Assembly (NCBI RefSeq): GCF_003732665.1
Contig: NZ_MOBP01000015.1
Location: forward strand, 62,001 to 126,000
From: Pseudomonas frederiksbergensis
Lineage (GTDB): Bacteria > Pseudomonadota > Gammaproteobacteria > Pseudomonadales > Pseudomonadaceae
Direction: 5' to 3'
DNA length: 64,000 bases
A program made the position numbers and the translations under genes. Positions within the stretch are counted from its first letter, which is position 1, and every line of letters begins with the position of its first letter. Shown piece by piece: positions 51,723 through 60,771 of the stretch. The notes under the pieces were generated by a model, which saw only the letters and a program-made list of their open reading frames with translations, was not told the origin of the DNA and made no database searches.

Positions 51723-53381
51723 TTAGTGCGAAACCGCCCCGCTCGCCCCCAAACCAGTTTGCGAACGCACAAACTGAGGGAAGAACAGCGCCCGCTCGTT
51801 TACACCTGCAGTCGACTTGTCAGTAATCGAGAAGAACCAGATCCCGACAAAGGCAATCGCCATGGAGAACAACGCCGGGTACTCATACGGGAAGATCGCC
51901 TTCTCGTGATGCAGAATCTGCACCCAAATGGTCGGCCCAAGCACCATCAAGCCCACAGCACTCACCAGACCCAACCAGCCACCAATCATCGCACCGCGCG
52001 TCGTCAGCTTCTTCCAGTACATGGAAAGCAGCAGCACCGGGAAGTTACAGCTCGCCGCGATGGAGAACGCCAGGCCCACCATAAATGCGATGTTCTGGCT
52101 TTCGAACAGGATGCCCAGACCAATCGCCAACACACCCAGGCAGACGGTGGTGATCTTCGAAACGCGGATCTCATCCTTGTCGTTAGCCTTGCCTTTCTTG
52201 ATCACGCTGGCGTACAGGTCGTGAGACACCGCCGTCGCACCTGCGAGAGTCAAACCAGCCACAACTGCCAGAATGGTGGCAAAGGCGACCGCCGAGATAA
52301 AGCCCAGGAAAATACTGCCACCCACCGCGTTGGCCAGGTGCACCGCCGCCATGTTGTTGCCACCCAACAGGGCGCCCGCCGCATCTTTGAAGGCCGGGTT
52401 GGTGCTGACCAGCAGGATCGCGCCAAAACCGATGATGAAGGTCAGGATGTAGAAGTAGCCGATGAAGCCAGTCGCATACAGCACGCTTTTACGCGCTTCT
52501 TTCGCGTCACTCACGGTGAAGAAGCGCATCAAGATGTGCGGCAGGCCCGCCGTACCGAACATCAGGGCCAAGCCCAGGGAGAACGCCGAAACCGGGTCTT
52601 TCACCAGCCCGCCCGGGCTCATGATTGCTTCACCTTTAGGGTGAACCTTGATCGCTTCGGAAAACAGCATGTTGAAGTCGAAGTTGACGTGCTTCATCAC
52701 CATCAGCGCCATGAACGAGGCACCGGACAGCAACAGCACAGCCTTGATGATCTGCACCCATGTGGTCGCCAACATGCCGCCGAACAGCACGTACATGCAC
52801 ATCAGGATGCCGACCAGGATCACCGCGACGTAGTAGTCGAGGCCGAATAGCAGCTGGATCAGCTTGCCAGCGCCGACCATTTGCGCGATCAGGTAGAACG
52901 CCACCACCACCAGCGAACCGCAGGCGGACAGCGTGCGGATCTGGGTTTGCCCGAGGCGGTAGGACGCCACGTCGGCAAAGGTGTACTTGCCCAGGTTACG
53001 CAGGCGTTCGGCGATCAGGAACAGAATGATCGGCCAGCCCACCAGGAAGCCGATCGAGTAGATCAGGCCGTCGTAGCCGGAAGTGAACACCAGCGCGGAA
53101 ATCCCCAGGAAGGACGCTGCCGACATGTAGTCACCGGCAATCGCCAGACCGTTCTGGAAACCGGTGATCTTGCCGCCGGCCGCATAGTAGTCGGCCGCCG
53201 AGTTGTTGCGCTTGGAGGCCCAGTAGGTGATGCACAGGGTCAAGCCGACAAACGCCACGAACATCAGGATCGCGGACACGTTGAGCGGTTGTTTGTGCAC
53301 TTCGCCGGTCAGGGCTTCAGCCGCCCAGGCGCCTGGTGCGAAGGCTGCGATGCTCAATAGAGCCATTAGACGCCGGATCAT
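51723..53381 (-). CDS. actP: Cation/acetate symporter
   Basis: ActP, a 552-residue sodium:solute symporter family permease for acetate and other short monocarboxylates. A cleavable signal (residues 1-20, ending AWA) precedes about 13 hydrophobic segments, as in E. coli ActP. LAIAGDYMSAASFLGISALVF (cited in part) and FGGMLATTWVQIIKAVLLL are typical. It overlaps the DUF485 gene by four bases, the usual yjcH-actP arrangement. Acetyl-CoA synthetase is not adjacent here. Confidence 0.96.
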   Translation of the reverse strand: MIRRLMALLSIAAFAPGAWAAEALTGEVHKQPLNVSAILMFVAFVGLTLCITYWASKRNNSAADYYAAGGKITGFQNGLAIAGDYMSAASFLGISALVFTSGYDGLIYSIGFLVGWPIILFLIAERLRNLGKYTFADVASYRLGQTQIRTLSACGSLVVVAFYLIAQMVGAGKLIQLLFGLDYYVAVILVGILMCMYVLFGGMLATTWVQIIKAVLLLSGASFMALMVMKHVNFDFNMLFSEAIKVHPKGEAIMSPGGLVKDPVSAFSLGLALMFGTAGLPHILMRFFTVSDAKEARKSVLYATGFIGYFYILTFIIGFGAILLVSTNPAFKDAAGALLGGNNMAAVHLANAVGGSIFLGFISAVAFATILAVVAGLTLAGATAVSHDLYASVIKKGKANDKDEIRVSKITTVCLGVLAIGLGILFESQNIAFMVGLAFSIAASCNFPVLLLSMYWKKLTTRGAMIGGWLGLVSAVGLMVLGPTIWVQILHHEKAIFPYEYPALFSMAIAFVGIWFFSITDKSTAGVNERALFFPQFVRSQTGLGASGAVSH

Positions 53382-53689
53382 TGCTGAGCCTCCTTGAGAA
53401 TCGCATTGTTCAGGTCGTCAAATTCGCCATTGGCGCGTCGTACGTAGATTGCAGTCAGGATAAAGGCCGAAAGAATCAGCCCGACACCAATCGGTATCCC
53501 CCAGGTAATCGAAGATTCAGGGTTGATTTTCGCCCCTAGAATATGCGGCCCGTAAGCAATCAAAAGGATGAATCCGGAGTAAAGCCCAAGCATGATCGCC
53601 GATAGAATCCAGGCGAACTTTTCTCGCTTACTAACCAGCTCCTTGAAGCGCGGGCTGTTTTGAATCGAGAGGTAAATGCTGTCGTTCAT
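53378..53689 (-). CDS. DUF485 membrane protein, YjcH type
   Basis: A 103-residue protein with two hydrophobic helices (residues 28-50 and 62-85). The N-terminal SIQNSPRFKELVSKREKFAW is the DUF485 signature. Members accompany acetate permeases and may help their assembly or activity. Its stop overlaps the actP start by four bases. It is the first gene of the unit. Confidence 0.94.
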   Translation of the reverse strand: MNDSIYLSIQNSPRFKELVSKREKFAWILSAIMLGLYSGFILLIAYGPHILGAKINPESSITWGIPIGVGLILSAFILTAIYVRRANGEFDDLNNAILKEAQQ

Positions 53690-53820
53690 TGTTTTTATCC
53701 TCGCAGCACAGATTATTGTTAGAACGTATCCACTCTATGCGGCTGCGGGACGGGTTCCAGACGACCTTAGTATTAGAACGACATGACAGAATCGCCATTT
53801 TTCAGCACACGGTAAATAAA

Positions 53821-53912
53821 TGTGGGAGCGGGCTTGCTCGCGAAGGCGGTGGGCCAATCAACATCATCGCTGACTGACCCACCGCCTTCGCAAGCAAGCC
53901 CGCTCCCACAGG
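53821..53912. repeat. REP pair (inverted)
   Basis: Inverted GTGGGAGCGGGCTTGCTCGCGAAGGCGG copies (core quoted elsewhere) whose stems extend into the GGTGGG/CCCACC loop ends. It lies in the gap upstream of DUF485 and downstream of the betaine-binding gene; the rest of the gap shows no gene. Confidence 0.92.
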
Positions 53913-53922
53913 GAAAAACAAA

Positions 53923-53950
53923 AACCCCTTGGCATCGCTGCCAAGGGGCT
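53923..53950 (-). terminator. Rho-independent terminator of the betaine-binding protein gene
   Basis: ACCCCTTGGCA pairs with TGCCAAGGGG around TCGC, with A runs that become T on the minus strand, 33 bases after the stop. Confidence 0.92.
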
Positions 53951-53983
53951 CTGGAAGGTACTGACTAGACGCCTACGCTCAAA

Positions 53984-54835
53984 TCACTTGGTCCATTCGG
54001 CAACGCGGTCCGGGTGTTTGGCCACCCAATCTTTGGCCGCGGCTTCAGGTTTGGCACCATCCTGAATCGCCAACATGACTTCGCCGATTTCGTCTTTCGA
54101 CGCCCACTGGAAGTTCTTCAGGAACTTGGCCACTTCCGGTGCTTTGGTTGCCAATTCCTTGCTGCCGATGCTGTTGACGGTTTCAGCCGCGCCGTAAACG
54201 CCTTTCGGGTCGTCGAGGAAGCGCAGTTTCCACTTGGCGAACATCCAGTGCGGCACCCAACCGGTGACGGCGATGGATTCTTCTTTCTTCTCGGCACGGG
54301 TCAGCTCGGCGATCATGCCGGCGCCGGAACTGGCCTTGAGGGTGTAGTTGGTCAGGCCGTAGTCCTTGATTGCCTGGTCGGTCTTGAGCATCACGCCCGA
54401 ACCGGCGTCGATGCCGACGATACGGCCCTTGAAGCTGTCATCGGTTTTCAGATCGTCGATGGTCTTGGCTTTCACGTACTCCGGCACGATCAGGCCGATT
54501 TTCGCATCCTTGAAGTTCGGGCCGTAATCGACGACCTGATCCTTGTTCTTGGCCCAGTAGTCACCATGGGTCACGGGCAGCCAGGCGGAGAGCATGGCGT
54601 CGAGTTTGCCGGTGGCCACGCCTTGCCACATGATCCCGGTCGCGACGGCTTGCAGCTTCACGTCATAACCCAGCTTCTGCTTGATCACTTCAGCGGCCAC
54701 GTGGGTGGTCGCCACGCTGTCGGACCAGCCGTCAACGTAACCGATGCTCAGGGTTTTGCTCTCGGCATTGGCGAATGTGGAGCCAATCGCAAGCACCAGA
54801 GCGGCACTCGCGCCTAAAAGTCGTCGCATCTTCAT
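53984..54835 (-). CDS. Glycine betaine ABC transporter substrate-binding protein
   Basis: A 283-residue periplasmic protein of the OpuAC family. The signal peptide covers residues 1-24 (ending ANA). The mature chain begins ESKTLSIGYVDGWSDSVATT, and aromatic residues that form the betaine cage are plausible in GIMWQGVATG, AWLPVTHGDYW and TGWVPHWMFAKWKLRF. No permease or ATPase gene lies beside it, so it is an orphan binding protein that may feed a transporter encoded elsewhere. A start at MRRLLG two codons in is possible. Confidence 0.92.
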   Translation of the reverse strand: MKMRRLLGASAALVLAIGSTFANAESKTLSIGYVDGWSDSVATTHVAAEVIKQKLGYDVKLQAVATGIMWQGVATGKLDAMLSAWLPVTHGDYWAKNKDQVVDYGPNFKDAKIGLIVPEYVKAKTIDDLKTDDSFKGRIVGIDAGSGVMLKTDQAIKDYGLTNYTLKASSGAGMIAELTRAEKKEESIAVTGWVPHWMFAKWKLRFLDDPKGVYGAAETVNSIGSKELATKAPEVAKFLKNFQWASKDEIGEVMLAIQDGAKPEAAAKDWVAKHPDRVAEWTK

Positions 54836-55164
54836 CGTTACTTCCCCGAAAGTGCTGCGCCCGACGGATGCCGAGCGGCGTCAACGTATTGTTATGGTGC
54901 ACAGCGCCCCCATCACGCCTCACCGCAAAATCGTTAGAACGTCAGCGGAGTACTGACGCTTCGATAATCAACCTCACGCCAACAGCGACCTGCTCTGCCA
55001 GCGACCTCAAGGCATCGAGAAACGACATCAGAACGCCATTAATCGTGAGCGCCCTAAACACCCTGCCCGATCCGCCCGAACTTTGCATGTCAAAATCATG
55101 CAGGCCACCAAGCCCGGGGCAAATGCAGGTAACATGCGCGGCTTTGCTCCCAGACGGCCTGATC
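54836..55164. other. Divergent gap between betaine-binding and GH17 genes
   Basis: A 329-base region with a small hairpin CGTCAG/CTGACG (54939-54957). I find no REP, terminator with a T run, or supported small gene here. It should hold promoters for both flanking genes. Confidence 0.4.
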
Positions 55165-56718
55165 ATGCCCGCGACATCACGCTTTCCTTTTTTTGCTTAT
55201 CTTTTCGCCTGCCTGCTCGGGTTGTTTGCCCTCGGCGGCTTCTGGTACGGCCTCGGTAAACCGGTGATCCTGCCGGACGTGGCCAGCGCCTCGCACAAGT
55301 TGCAATGCGCCTCCTACACCCCGTTCGACAAAGACCAATCGCCGTTCGACCAGCCGTTCAAGCTGCGCCCGGAGCGCATGGACGCCGACCTCGCGCTGCT
55401 GGCCAAAAGCTTCGAATGCATTCGCACCTATTCCATGACCGGCCTCGAAGCCCTGCCCGACCTGGCGCGCAAGCACGGGCTGAAGCTGATGATCGGCGCC
55501 TGGGTCAACAGCAACCCGGTAGACACGGCCAAGGAAGTCGATCTGCTGATCGCCTCGGCCAACGCCAACCCGGACGTGGTGACCTCGGTGATCGTCGGCA
55601 ACGAAGCGCTGCTGCGCAAGGAAGTCACCGGCGCACAACTGGCCAAACTGATTAATCAGGTTAAAAGCCAGATCAAGCAGCCCGTCACCTATGCCGACGT
55701 CTGGGAATTCTGGCTCAAGCACCCGGAAGTCGCCCCGGCGGTGGATTTCCTGACCATTCACTTGCTGCCGTACTGGGAAGATGACCCGTCAAACATCGAC
55801 GCCGCCCTGCAACATGTGGCCGAAGTACGCCAGGTGTTCGGCAACAAATTCGCGCCCAAGGATGTGCTGATTGGCGAAACCGGTTGGCCGAGCGAAGGCC
55901 GCCAGCGCGAAACCGCGCTGCCGAGCCGGGTCAACGAGGCCAAGTTCATTCGGGGTTTTGTCGCGATGGCTGAGCAGCAAGGCTGGCATTACAACCTGAT
56001 CGAAGCCTTTGACCAGCCGTGGAAACGTGCCAGCGAAGGCGCGGTCGGCGGTTACTGGGGCTTGTTCGATGCCGATCGCCAGGACAAGGGCGTGCTGGCC
56101 GGTCCGGTGTCGAACGTGCCGTACTGGTCGCAATGGCTGGCGGTGGGCGGTTTGATCTTCCTCGGTACGTTGCTGCTGGGCGGTCGGGTTCGCAGCACCC
56201 GGGCGGCGCTGGTGTTGCCATTGCTCGGTGCATTGGCGGCCTGCTCGATTGGCGCCTGGGGCGATCTGGCGCGGGTCACCACGCGGTTCGCCAGTGAATG
56301 GCTGTGGGTCGGCCTGCTGACGGCGTTGAACCTGCTGGTGCTGGCCCATGCCGCATTGACGTTGAGCGCTCGCAGCGGTTGGCGTGGACGGGCCTTCAAT
56401 GTGCTGGAACGTCGGGCAGGCTGGCTGGTGGCAGCGGCAGGCTTTGCGGCGGCGGTGATGATGCTGGAACTGGTGTTCGACCCGCGCTATCGCAGCTTCC
56501 CGAGTGTCGCCTTCATCCTGCCGGCGCTGGTGTACCTGTGCCGTCCGGTGAGTGTGCCGCGTCGGGAGATTGCCGTGCTGACCTTCATCATCGGTGCCGG
56601 CATTGCGCCGCAACTGTTCCGTGAAGGGCTGCAGAACCAGCAGGCCTGGGGTTGGGCGCTGGTGAGTGTGTTGATGGTGGCGGCGTTGTGGCGTTGTTTG
56701 CGGGTTCGTAAGGGCTGA
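55165..56718 (+). CDS. GH17 beta-glucan enzyme with C-terminal membrane domain
   Basis: A 517-residue protein. An N-terminal membrane helix (residues 8-28) is followed by a glycoside hydrolase 17 domain to about residue 320: EALPDLARKHGLKLMIGAW, VIVGNEALLRKEV with the acid/base Glu, and VLIGETGWPSEG with the nucleophile Glu. Six or so hydrophobic helices make up the last 190 residues. The start at 55165 (MPATSRFPFF) is the first ATG before the membrane helix. Related Pseudomonas proteins are annotated as beta-(1-3) glucosyltransferase or beta-(1-6)-glucan synthase, so periplasmic glucan remodelling is likely. Confidence 0.88.
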   Translation: MPATSRFPFFAYLFACLLGLFALGGFWYGLGKPVILPDVASASHKLQCASYTPFDKDQSPFDQPFKLRPERMDADLALLAKSFECIRTYSMTGLEALPDLARKHGLKLMIGAWVNSNPVDTAKEVDLLIASANANPDVVTSVIVGNEALLRKEVTGAQLAKLINQVKSQIKQPVTYADVWEFWLKHPEVAPAVDFLTIHLLPYWEDDPSNIDAALQHVAEVRQVFGNKFAPKDVLIGETGWPSEGRQRETALPSRVNEAKFIRGFVAMAEQQGWHYNLIEAFDQPWKRASEGAVGGYWGLFDADRQDKGVLAGPVSNVPYWSQWLAVGGLIFLGTLLLGGRVRSTRAALVLPLLGALAACSIGAWGDLARVTTRFASEWLWVGLLTALNLLVLAHAALTLSARSGWRGRAFNVLERRAGWLVAAAGFAAAVMMLELVFDPRYRSFPSVAFILPALVYLCRPVSVPRREIAVLTFIIGAGIAPQLFREGLQNQQAWGWALVSVLMVAALWRCLRVRKG

Positions 56719-56736
56719 TCTTTAGCGCGGCTGCCG

Positions 56737-56833
56737 GCCTCTTCGCGAGCAAGCCTCGCTCCTACAGGGTTACGTCGTACAAAAATGAAGTGAACGACAC
56801 AAACCCGTAGGAGCGAGGCTTGCCCGCGAAGGC
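56737..56833. repeat. REP pair (inverted)
   Basis: Inverted copies of the GCAAGCCTCGCTCCTACAGG variant, like the pair at 7707-7799, around a 40-base loop. Lies between convergent genes. Confidence 0.9.
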
Positions 56834-56839
56834 AATCTA

Positions 56840-57208
56840 TCAGGCGCTACGAGAAGCCCGGACCAACCGCAGAGCCGCAATCACCACCGCAAACACCGCC
56901 AACGTCGTGTTGTACAACGCCAATGCCGGGAACCCCAGCACCAGCGCCAATACCGCCAGCCACCACCCTGCCCGGCCCGGCAAGACAAAACCGATGACCG
57001 CCGCGGCCAATGCGCCCCAGCCCAAGACCTTGAAGTGAATCATCAACCCAAGGTTCGACCGGACCTGGCACTCCCAGCGGCTCGCCTCGTCCACGCACAG
57101 GCCAACCCATTGCGCATCTTCCATAAAGCCATAACGGGCGCCATAACTGGCGGCCAGCCATAACGGCAGCAAAACAAGCAGCAGAACCACGGGCAGACGG
57201 CGGGACAT
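56840..57208 (-). CDS. Hypothetical membrane protein
   Basis: A 122-residue protein with about four hydrophobic segments: an N-terminal one (PVVLLLVLLPLWLAASYG), then a short loop with three Cys/Trp sites (CVDEASRWECQ), and two or three more helices. GGAGTG precedes the ATG at 57208, chosen over an upstream in-frame start. The pair of loop cysteines may form a disulfide on the periplasmic side. No named family is recognised. It stands alone, convergent with the GH17 gene. Confidence 0.75.
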   Translation of the reverse strand: MSRRLPVVLLLVLLPLWLAASYGARYGFMEDAQWVGLCVDEASRWECQVRSNLGLMIHFKVLGWGALAAAVIGFVLPGRAGWWLAVLALVLGFPALALYNTTLAVFAVVIAALRLVRASRSA

Positions 57209-57433
57209 GAAGCACTCCAATAGACGAAAACGGCGGCCAGCTTAATCCCCCGACAGCCTTGTGCAAGCGTTAACAACAGTTAACTGGGCAGGCAATCACT
57301 GCAAAGTGTATCGTCCAGCTACTATTACTCCGAAATTCGCCCTGATTGGTGCCGATCCATGGCACTTTGGCGCAAACCCCGTGGTCATAGCCTGCGAACC
57401 TCATTCGGCACCTTTCCTCTAAGGGATTTAGTC

Positions 57434-58732
57434 ATGCTCCGTTCCTTGCGCTTCGCCGCCCTGTTTGGCGGCCTTATTTTGAGTGCGTCCGCACTGGCGG
57501 TCGACATCGACGCCGCCAGCTATGGCTACCCCTTGACGAACCCGTTCGAGGCGACCATCGCCACGACTCCACCGGAGTTGCGCCCGGAGTTGCCGGCCAA
57601 CGAAGACATCAATCAGCAGGACCGTAGCGTCCGTTTGCGCCCGGAGCGTGAATTCAGCCTGCCGGACAACTTCTGGCCGGTGAAGAAACTCACCTATCGC
57701 ATCGCCACCCAGGACCACGCCGCGCCACTGATCTTTTTGATCGCCGGCACCGGTGCGCGTTATGACAGCAGCCTCAACGAATACCTGAAAAAGCTCTACT
57801 ACAAGGCCGGCTACCACGTGGTGCAGCTGTCGTCGCCGACCAGCTTCGACTTCATGAGCGCCGCGTCACGCTTCGCCACGCCCGGTATCACCAAGGAAGA
57901 CGCCGAAGACATGTACCGGGTGATGCAGGCCGTGCGGGCGCAAAACCCGAAGACGCCCGTCACCGAGTACTACCTGACCGGTTACAGCCTCGGCGCACTG
58001 GACGCAGCCTTCGTCGCGCACCTGGACGAAACCCGGCGCAGCTTCAACTTCAAGAAAGTCTTGCTGCTCAACCCGCCGGTCAACCTCTACACCTCGATCA
58101 CCAACCTCGACAAGCTGGTACAGACCGAGGTCAAGGGCATCAACAACAGCACCACTTTCTATGAATTGGTGTTGAACAAACTGACCCGCTACTTCCAGCA
58201 AAAAGGCTACATCGACCTCAACGATGCCCTGCTCTACGACTTCCAGCAGTCCAAGCAGCACCTGACCAACGAACAAATGGCGATGCTGATCGGCACCTCG
58301 TTCCGTTTCTCGGCGGCCGACATTGCCTTCACTTCGGACCTGATCAACCGTCGCGGCCTGATCACCCCGCCGAAGTACCCGATCACCGAAGGCACCAGCC
58401 TCACGCCGTTCCTCAAGCGTGCGTTGCAGTGCGATTTCGATTGCTACATCACCGAGCAAGTGATCCCGATGTGGCGCGCCCGCACCGACGGCGGCAGCCT
58501 GCTGCAACTGATCGATCAGGTGAGTTTGTATGCGCTGAAGGATTACCTGCACGACAGCCCGAAAATCTCCGTCATGCACAACGCCGATGACGTGATCCTC
58601 GGCCCTGGTGACCTGGGCTTCCTGCGCCGGACCTTCGGCGATCGTTTGACCGTTTATCCATTGGGCGGCCATTGCGGCAACCTTAACTATCGCGTCAACA
58701 GCGACGCCATGCTGGAGTTCTTCCGTGGCTAA
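57434..58732 (+). CDS. Exported alpha/beta hydrolase, upstream of mlaA
   Basis: A 432-residue protein with a signal peptide (residues 1-22, ending ALA). The central part has an alpha/beta-hydrolase look: PLIFLIAGTGARYDSS, YYLTGYSLGALDAAFVAHL with the nucleophile Ser in GYSLG, the likely Asp in HNADDVILGPGDL and the His in PLGGHCGNL. Pseudomonas homologues are often labelled serine/threonine protein kinase, but no kinase motifs are visible. The last eight bases overlap mlaA, so the two are coupled and a role in envelope lipid handling is a fair inference. Confidence 0.85.
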   Translation: MLRSLRFAALFGGLILSASALAVDIDAASYGYPLTNPFEATIATTPPELRPELPANEDINQQDRSVRLRPEREFSLPDNFWPVKKLTYRIATQDHAAPLIFLIAGTGARYDSSLNEYLKKLYYKAGYHVVQLSSPTSFDFMSAASRFATPGITKEDAEDMYRVMQAVRAQNPKTPVTEYYLTGYSLGALDAAFVAHLDETRRSFNFKKVLLLNPPVNLYTSITNLDKLVQTEVKGINNSTTFYELVLNKLTRYFQQKGYIDLNDALLYDFQQSKQHLTNEQMAMLIGTSFRFSAADIAFTSDLINRRGLITPPKYPITEGTSLTPFLKRALQCDFDCYITEQVIPMWRARTDGGSLLQLIDQVSLYALKDYLHDSPKISVMHNADDVILGPGDLGFLRRTFGDRLTVYPLGGHCGNLNYRVNSDAMLEFFRG

Positions 58733-59513
58733 ATATCTCCTGCTTATCGCAGCGTTACTCTGTGCAGGCGTCGCCAATGCCGACAACAGCAAAGCCAACG
58801 CGCCGGTTGTGATCGACAACGATGGCTTCAAGGAACCGCTGAGCAAACTCAAGTTCAACCCAGGCCTGGACCAGCGCGAGTTCGAGCGCTCGACGCTCAA
58901 CGCGTTGAACGTCTACGACCCGCTGGAAGAGTGGAACCGCCGGGTCTACCACTTCAACTACCGCTTCGACCAATGGGTGTTCCTGCCTGTAGTGGACGGC
59001 TATCGCTACATCACCCCAAGCTTTTTGCGTACGGGCGTGAGTAACTTCTTCAACAACCTCGGTGACGTGCCGAACCTGTTGAACAGCATGCTCCAGCTCA
59101 AGGGCCATCGCTCCCTGGAAACCACCGCGCGCCTGTTGCTCAACACCACCATCGGCGTCGCCGGCCTGTGGGACCCGGCCACCGCCATGGGCCTGCCGCG
59201 CCAGAGCGAAGACTTCGGCCAGACGCTCGGCTTCTACGGCGTACCGGGCGGTGCCTACTTCGTCCTGCCAATCCTCGGCCCGTCCAACCTGCGCGACACC
59301 GCCGGCCTGGTGGTCGACTACACCGGCGAAGCAGCGGTCAACTTCCTGAACGTCTCAGAAGTCAGCTCCAACCATCCGGAAATCTGGGTCCTGCGCGGCG
59401 TCGACAAGCGCTACCAGACCAGCTTCCGCTACGGCCAGCTGAACTCGCCGTTCGAGTATGAAAAGGTGCGTTACGTGTACACCGAGTCCCGCAAGTTGCA
59501 AATCGCCGAGTAA
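58725..59513 (+). CDS. mlaA: MlaA/VacJ family outer-membrane lipid asymmetry protein
   Basis: MlaA removes phospholipids from the outer leaflet of the outer membrane. The 262 residues include DPLEEWNRRVYHFNYRFDQW near residue 65, the LLNTTIGVAGLWDPA block, and QSEDFGQTLGFYGVPGGAYF, all family signatures. It starts with GTG, overlapping the upstream stop by eight bases. The N-terminal signal AALLCAGVANA lacks a standard lipobox (the residue before Cys is Leu, not Gly or Ala) and ends in a plausible signal peptidase I site, so this protein may be unlipidated, unlike E. coli MlaA. Confidence 0.93.
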   Translation: MAKYLLLIAALLCAGVANADNSKANAPVVIDNDGFKEPLSKLKFNPGLDQREFERSTLNALNVYDPLEEWNRRVYHFNYRFDQWVFLPVVDGYRYITPSFLRTGVSNFFNNLGDVPNLLNSMLQLKGHRSLETTARLLLNTTIGVAGLWDPATAMGLPRQSEDFGQTLGFYGVPGGAYFVLPILGPSNLRDTAGLVVDYTGEAAVNFLNVSEVSSNHPEIWVLRGVDKRYQTSFRYGQLNSPFEYEKVRYVYTESRKLQIAE

Positions 59514-59544
59514 CTCTGGCGGTACAACATCTGGCGGCAATAAA

Positions 59545-59576
59545 AAAGGCCATTCGATGCGAGTCGAATGGCCTTT
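59545..59576 (+). terminator. Rho-independent terminator of the hydrolase-mlaA unit
   Basis: AAAGGCCATTCGA pairs with TCGAATGGCCTTT around TGCGAG, 32 bases after the mlaA stop. Confidence 0.92.
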
Positions 59577-59588
59577 CTGCTTTCTGAA

Positions 59589-59699
59589 GATCGTTCCCAC
59601 GCTCTGCGTGGGAATGCCTCAACGGACGCTCCGCGTTCGGCTTTGAATGGGACGCGGAGCGTCCCGGGCTGCATTCCCACGCGGAGCGTGGGAACGATC
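59589..59699. repeat. GATCGTTCCC-type palindromic repeat
   Basis: The ends GATCGTTCCCACGC and GCGTGGGAACGATC are the same as in the copy at 26645-26751; inner palindromes GGACGCTCCGCGTTC and GACGCGGAGCGTCC. It lies in the gap between convergent mlaA and DUF808 genes. Confidence 0.92.
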
Positions 59700-59721
59700 A
59701 ACACCGCCGTTCCTACAGGGG

Positions 59722-60636
59722 TCAGCCTTTCACTGATTTCCAGATCTTGCTCACGATCATAACGCCAGCCAACACCACCGCCCCCGCCACAATCCCCGCC
59801 ACCGCATTCAACAGCGTCGGCACGATAAACCCGGCACCACCCGCCCCGGCGCTGACGCTTTCAATCCAGTGATGCACCACCGGCACGCCATGGGTCAGAA
59901 TCCCGCCGCCGACCAGAAACATCGCCGCCGTGCCGATCACCGACAGGCTTTTCATCATGTACGGCGCCGCACGCAGGATCGCCCCGCCGATGCTTTTGGC
60001 CATTTGCCCAGGCTTTTGCGTGAGCCACAGGCCCAGGTCATCAAGTTTGACGATACCCGCCACCAGGCCATAGACGCCGATGGTCATGACGATGGCGATG
60101 CCCGAGAGCACGATCACTTGCTGGGTCAGCGAGGCGTCGGCCACGGTGCCGAGGGTGATGGCGATGATTTCTGCCGAGAGGATGAAGTCGGTACGGATCG
60201 CGCCTTTGATCTTGTCCTGTTCGAACGCCACAAGGTCGGTCGCCGGATCGGCCAAGGCTTCCACCAGTTGTGCATGCCCGGCATCGTCTTCAGCCTTGCT
60301 GTGCAGGAACTTGTGGGCCAGTTTCTCGAAACCCTCGAAGCACAGGTAAGCACCGCCCACCATCAGCAGCGGCGTAACCAGCCACGGGATAAATGCGCTG
60401 ATGGCCAACGCCGACGGCACCAGGATCAGCTTGTTGCGGAACGAGCCCTTGGCCACGGCCCAGACCACAGGGATTTCCCGCTCGGCACGCACACCGCTGA
60501 CTTGCTGGGCGTTGAGCGCCAGGTCGTCGCCGAGCACACCGGCGGTTTTCTTCGCGGCCATTTTGGTCATCAACGCCACGTCGTCGAGCACGGCGGCGAT
60601 ATCGTCGATCAGCACCAGCAAACTGCTTCCTGCCAT
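59722..60636 (-). CDS. DUF808 family membrane protein (YedI-like)
   Basis: A 304-residue inner-membrane protein. The N terminus SSLLVLIDDIAAVLDDVALM (residues 4-23) and KKTAGVLGDDLALNAQQVSG are the DUF808 signature; about six hydrophobic segments follow. TDFILSAEIIAITLGTVAD near the middle is conserved. No function is established. It diverges from the TetR gene with 135 bases between. Confidence 0.9.
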   Translation of the reverse strand: MAGSSLLVLIDDIAAVLDDVALMTKMAAKKTAGVLGDDLALNAQQVSGVRAEREIPVVWAVAKGSFRNKLILVPSALAISAFIPWLVTPLLMVGGAYLCFEGFEKLAHKFLHSKAEDDAGHAQLVEALADPATDLVAFEQDKIKGAIRTDFILSAEIIAITLGTVADASLTQQVIVLSGIAIVMTIGVYGLVAGIVKLDDLGLWLTQKPGQMAKSIGGAILRAAPYMMKSLSVIGTAAMFLVGGGILTHGVPVVHHWIESVSAGAGGAGFIVPTLLNAVAGIVAGAVVLAGVMIVSKIWKSVKG

Positions 60637-60771
60637 GAATCAGGTTTCCTTCGAATAATGAATGCCGCGCAGCATACCGCGGCCGAGCGCCGCACGGCGC
60701 ATTCTTGAGCGCCGCGGGAGGCCGGTGCTACCATGCGCAACCGCCAGAACAGGCAAGGAACCCCCTGGTTT

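Noticed and set aside
57434..58732. Serine/threonine protein kinase label often given to this gene's homologues
   Set aside because: No glycine loop, catalytic HRD or DFG motif is visible; the sequence shows a hydrolase-like GYSLG and downstream Asp/His.
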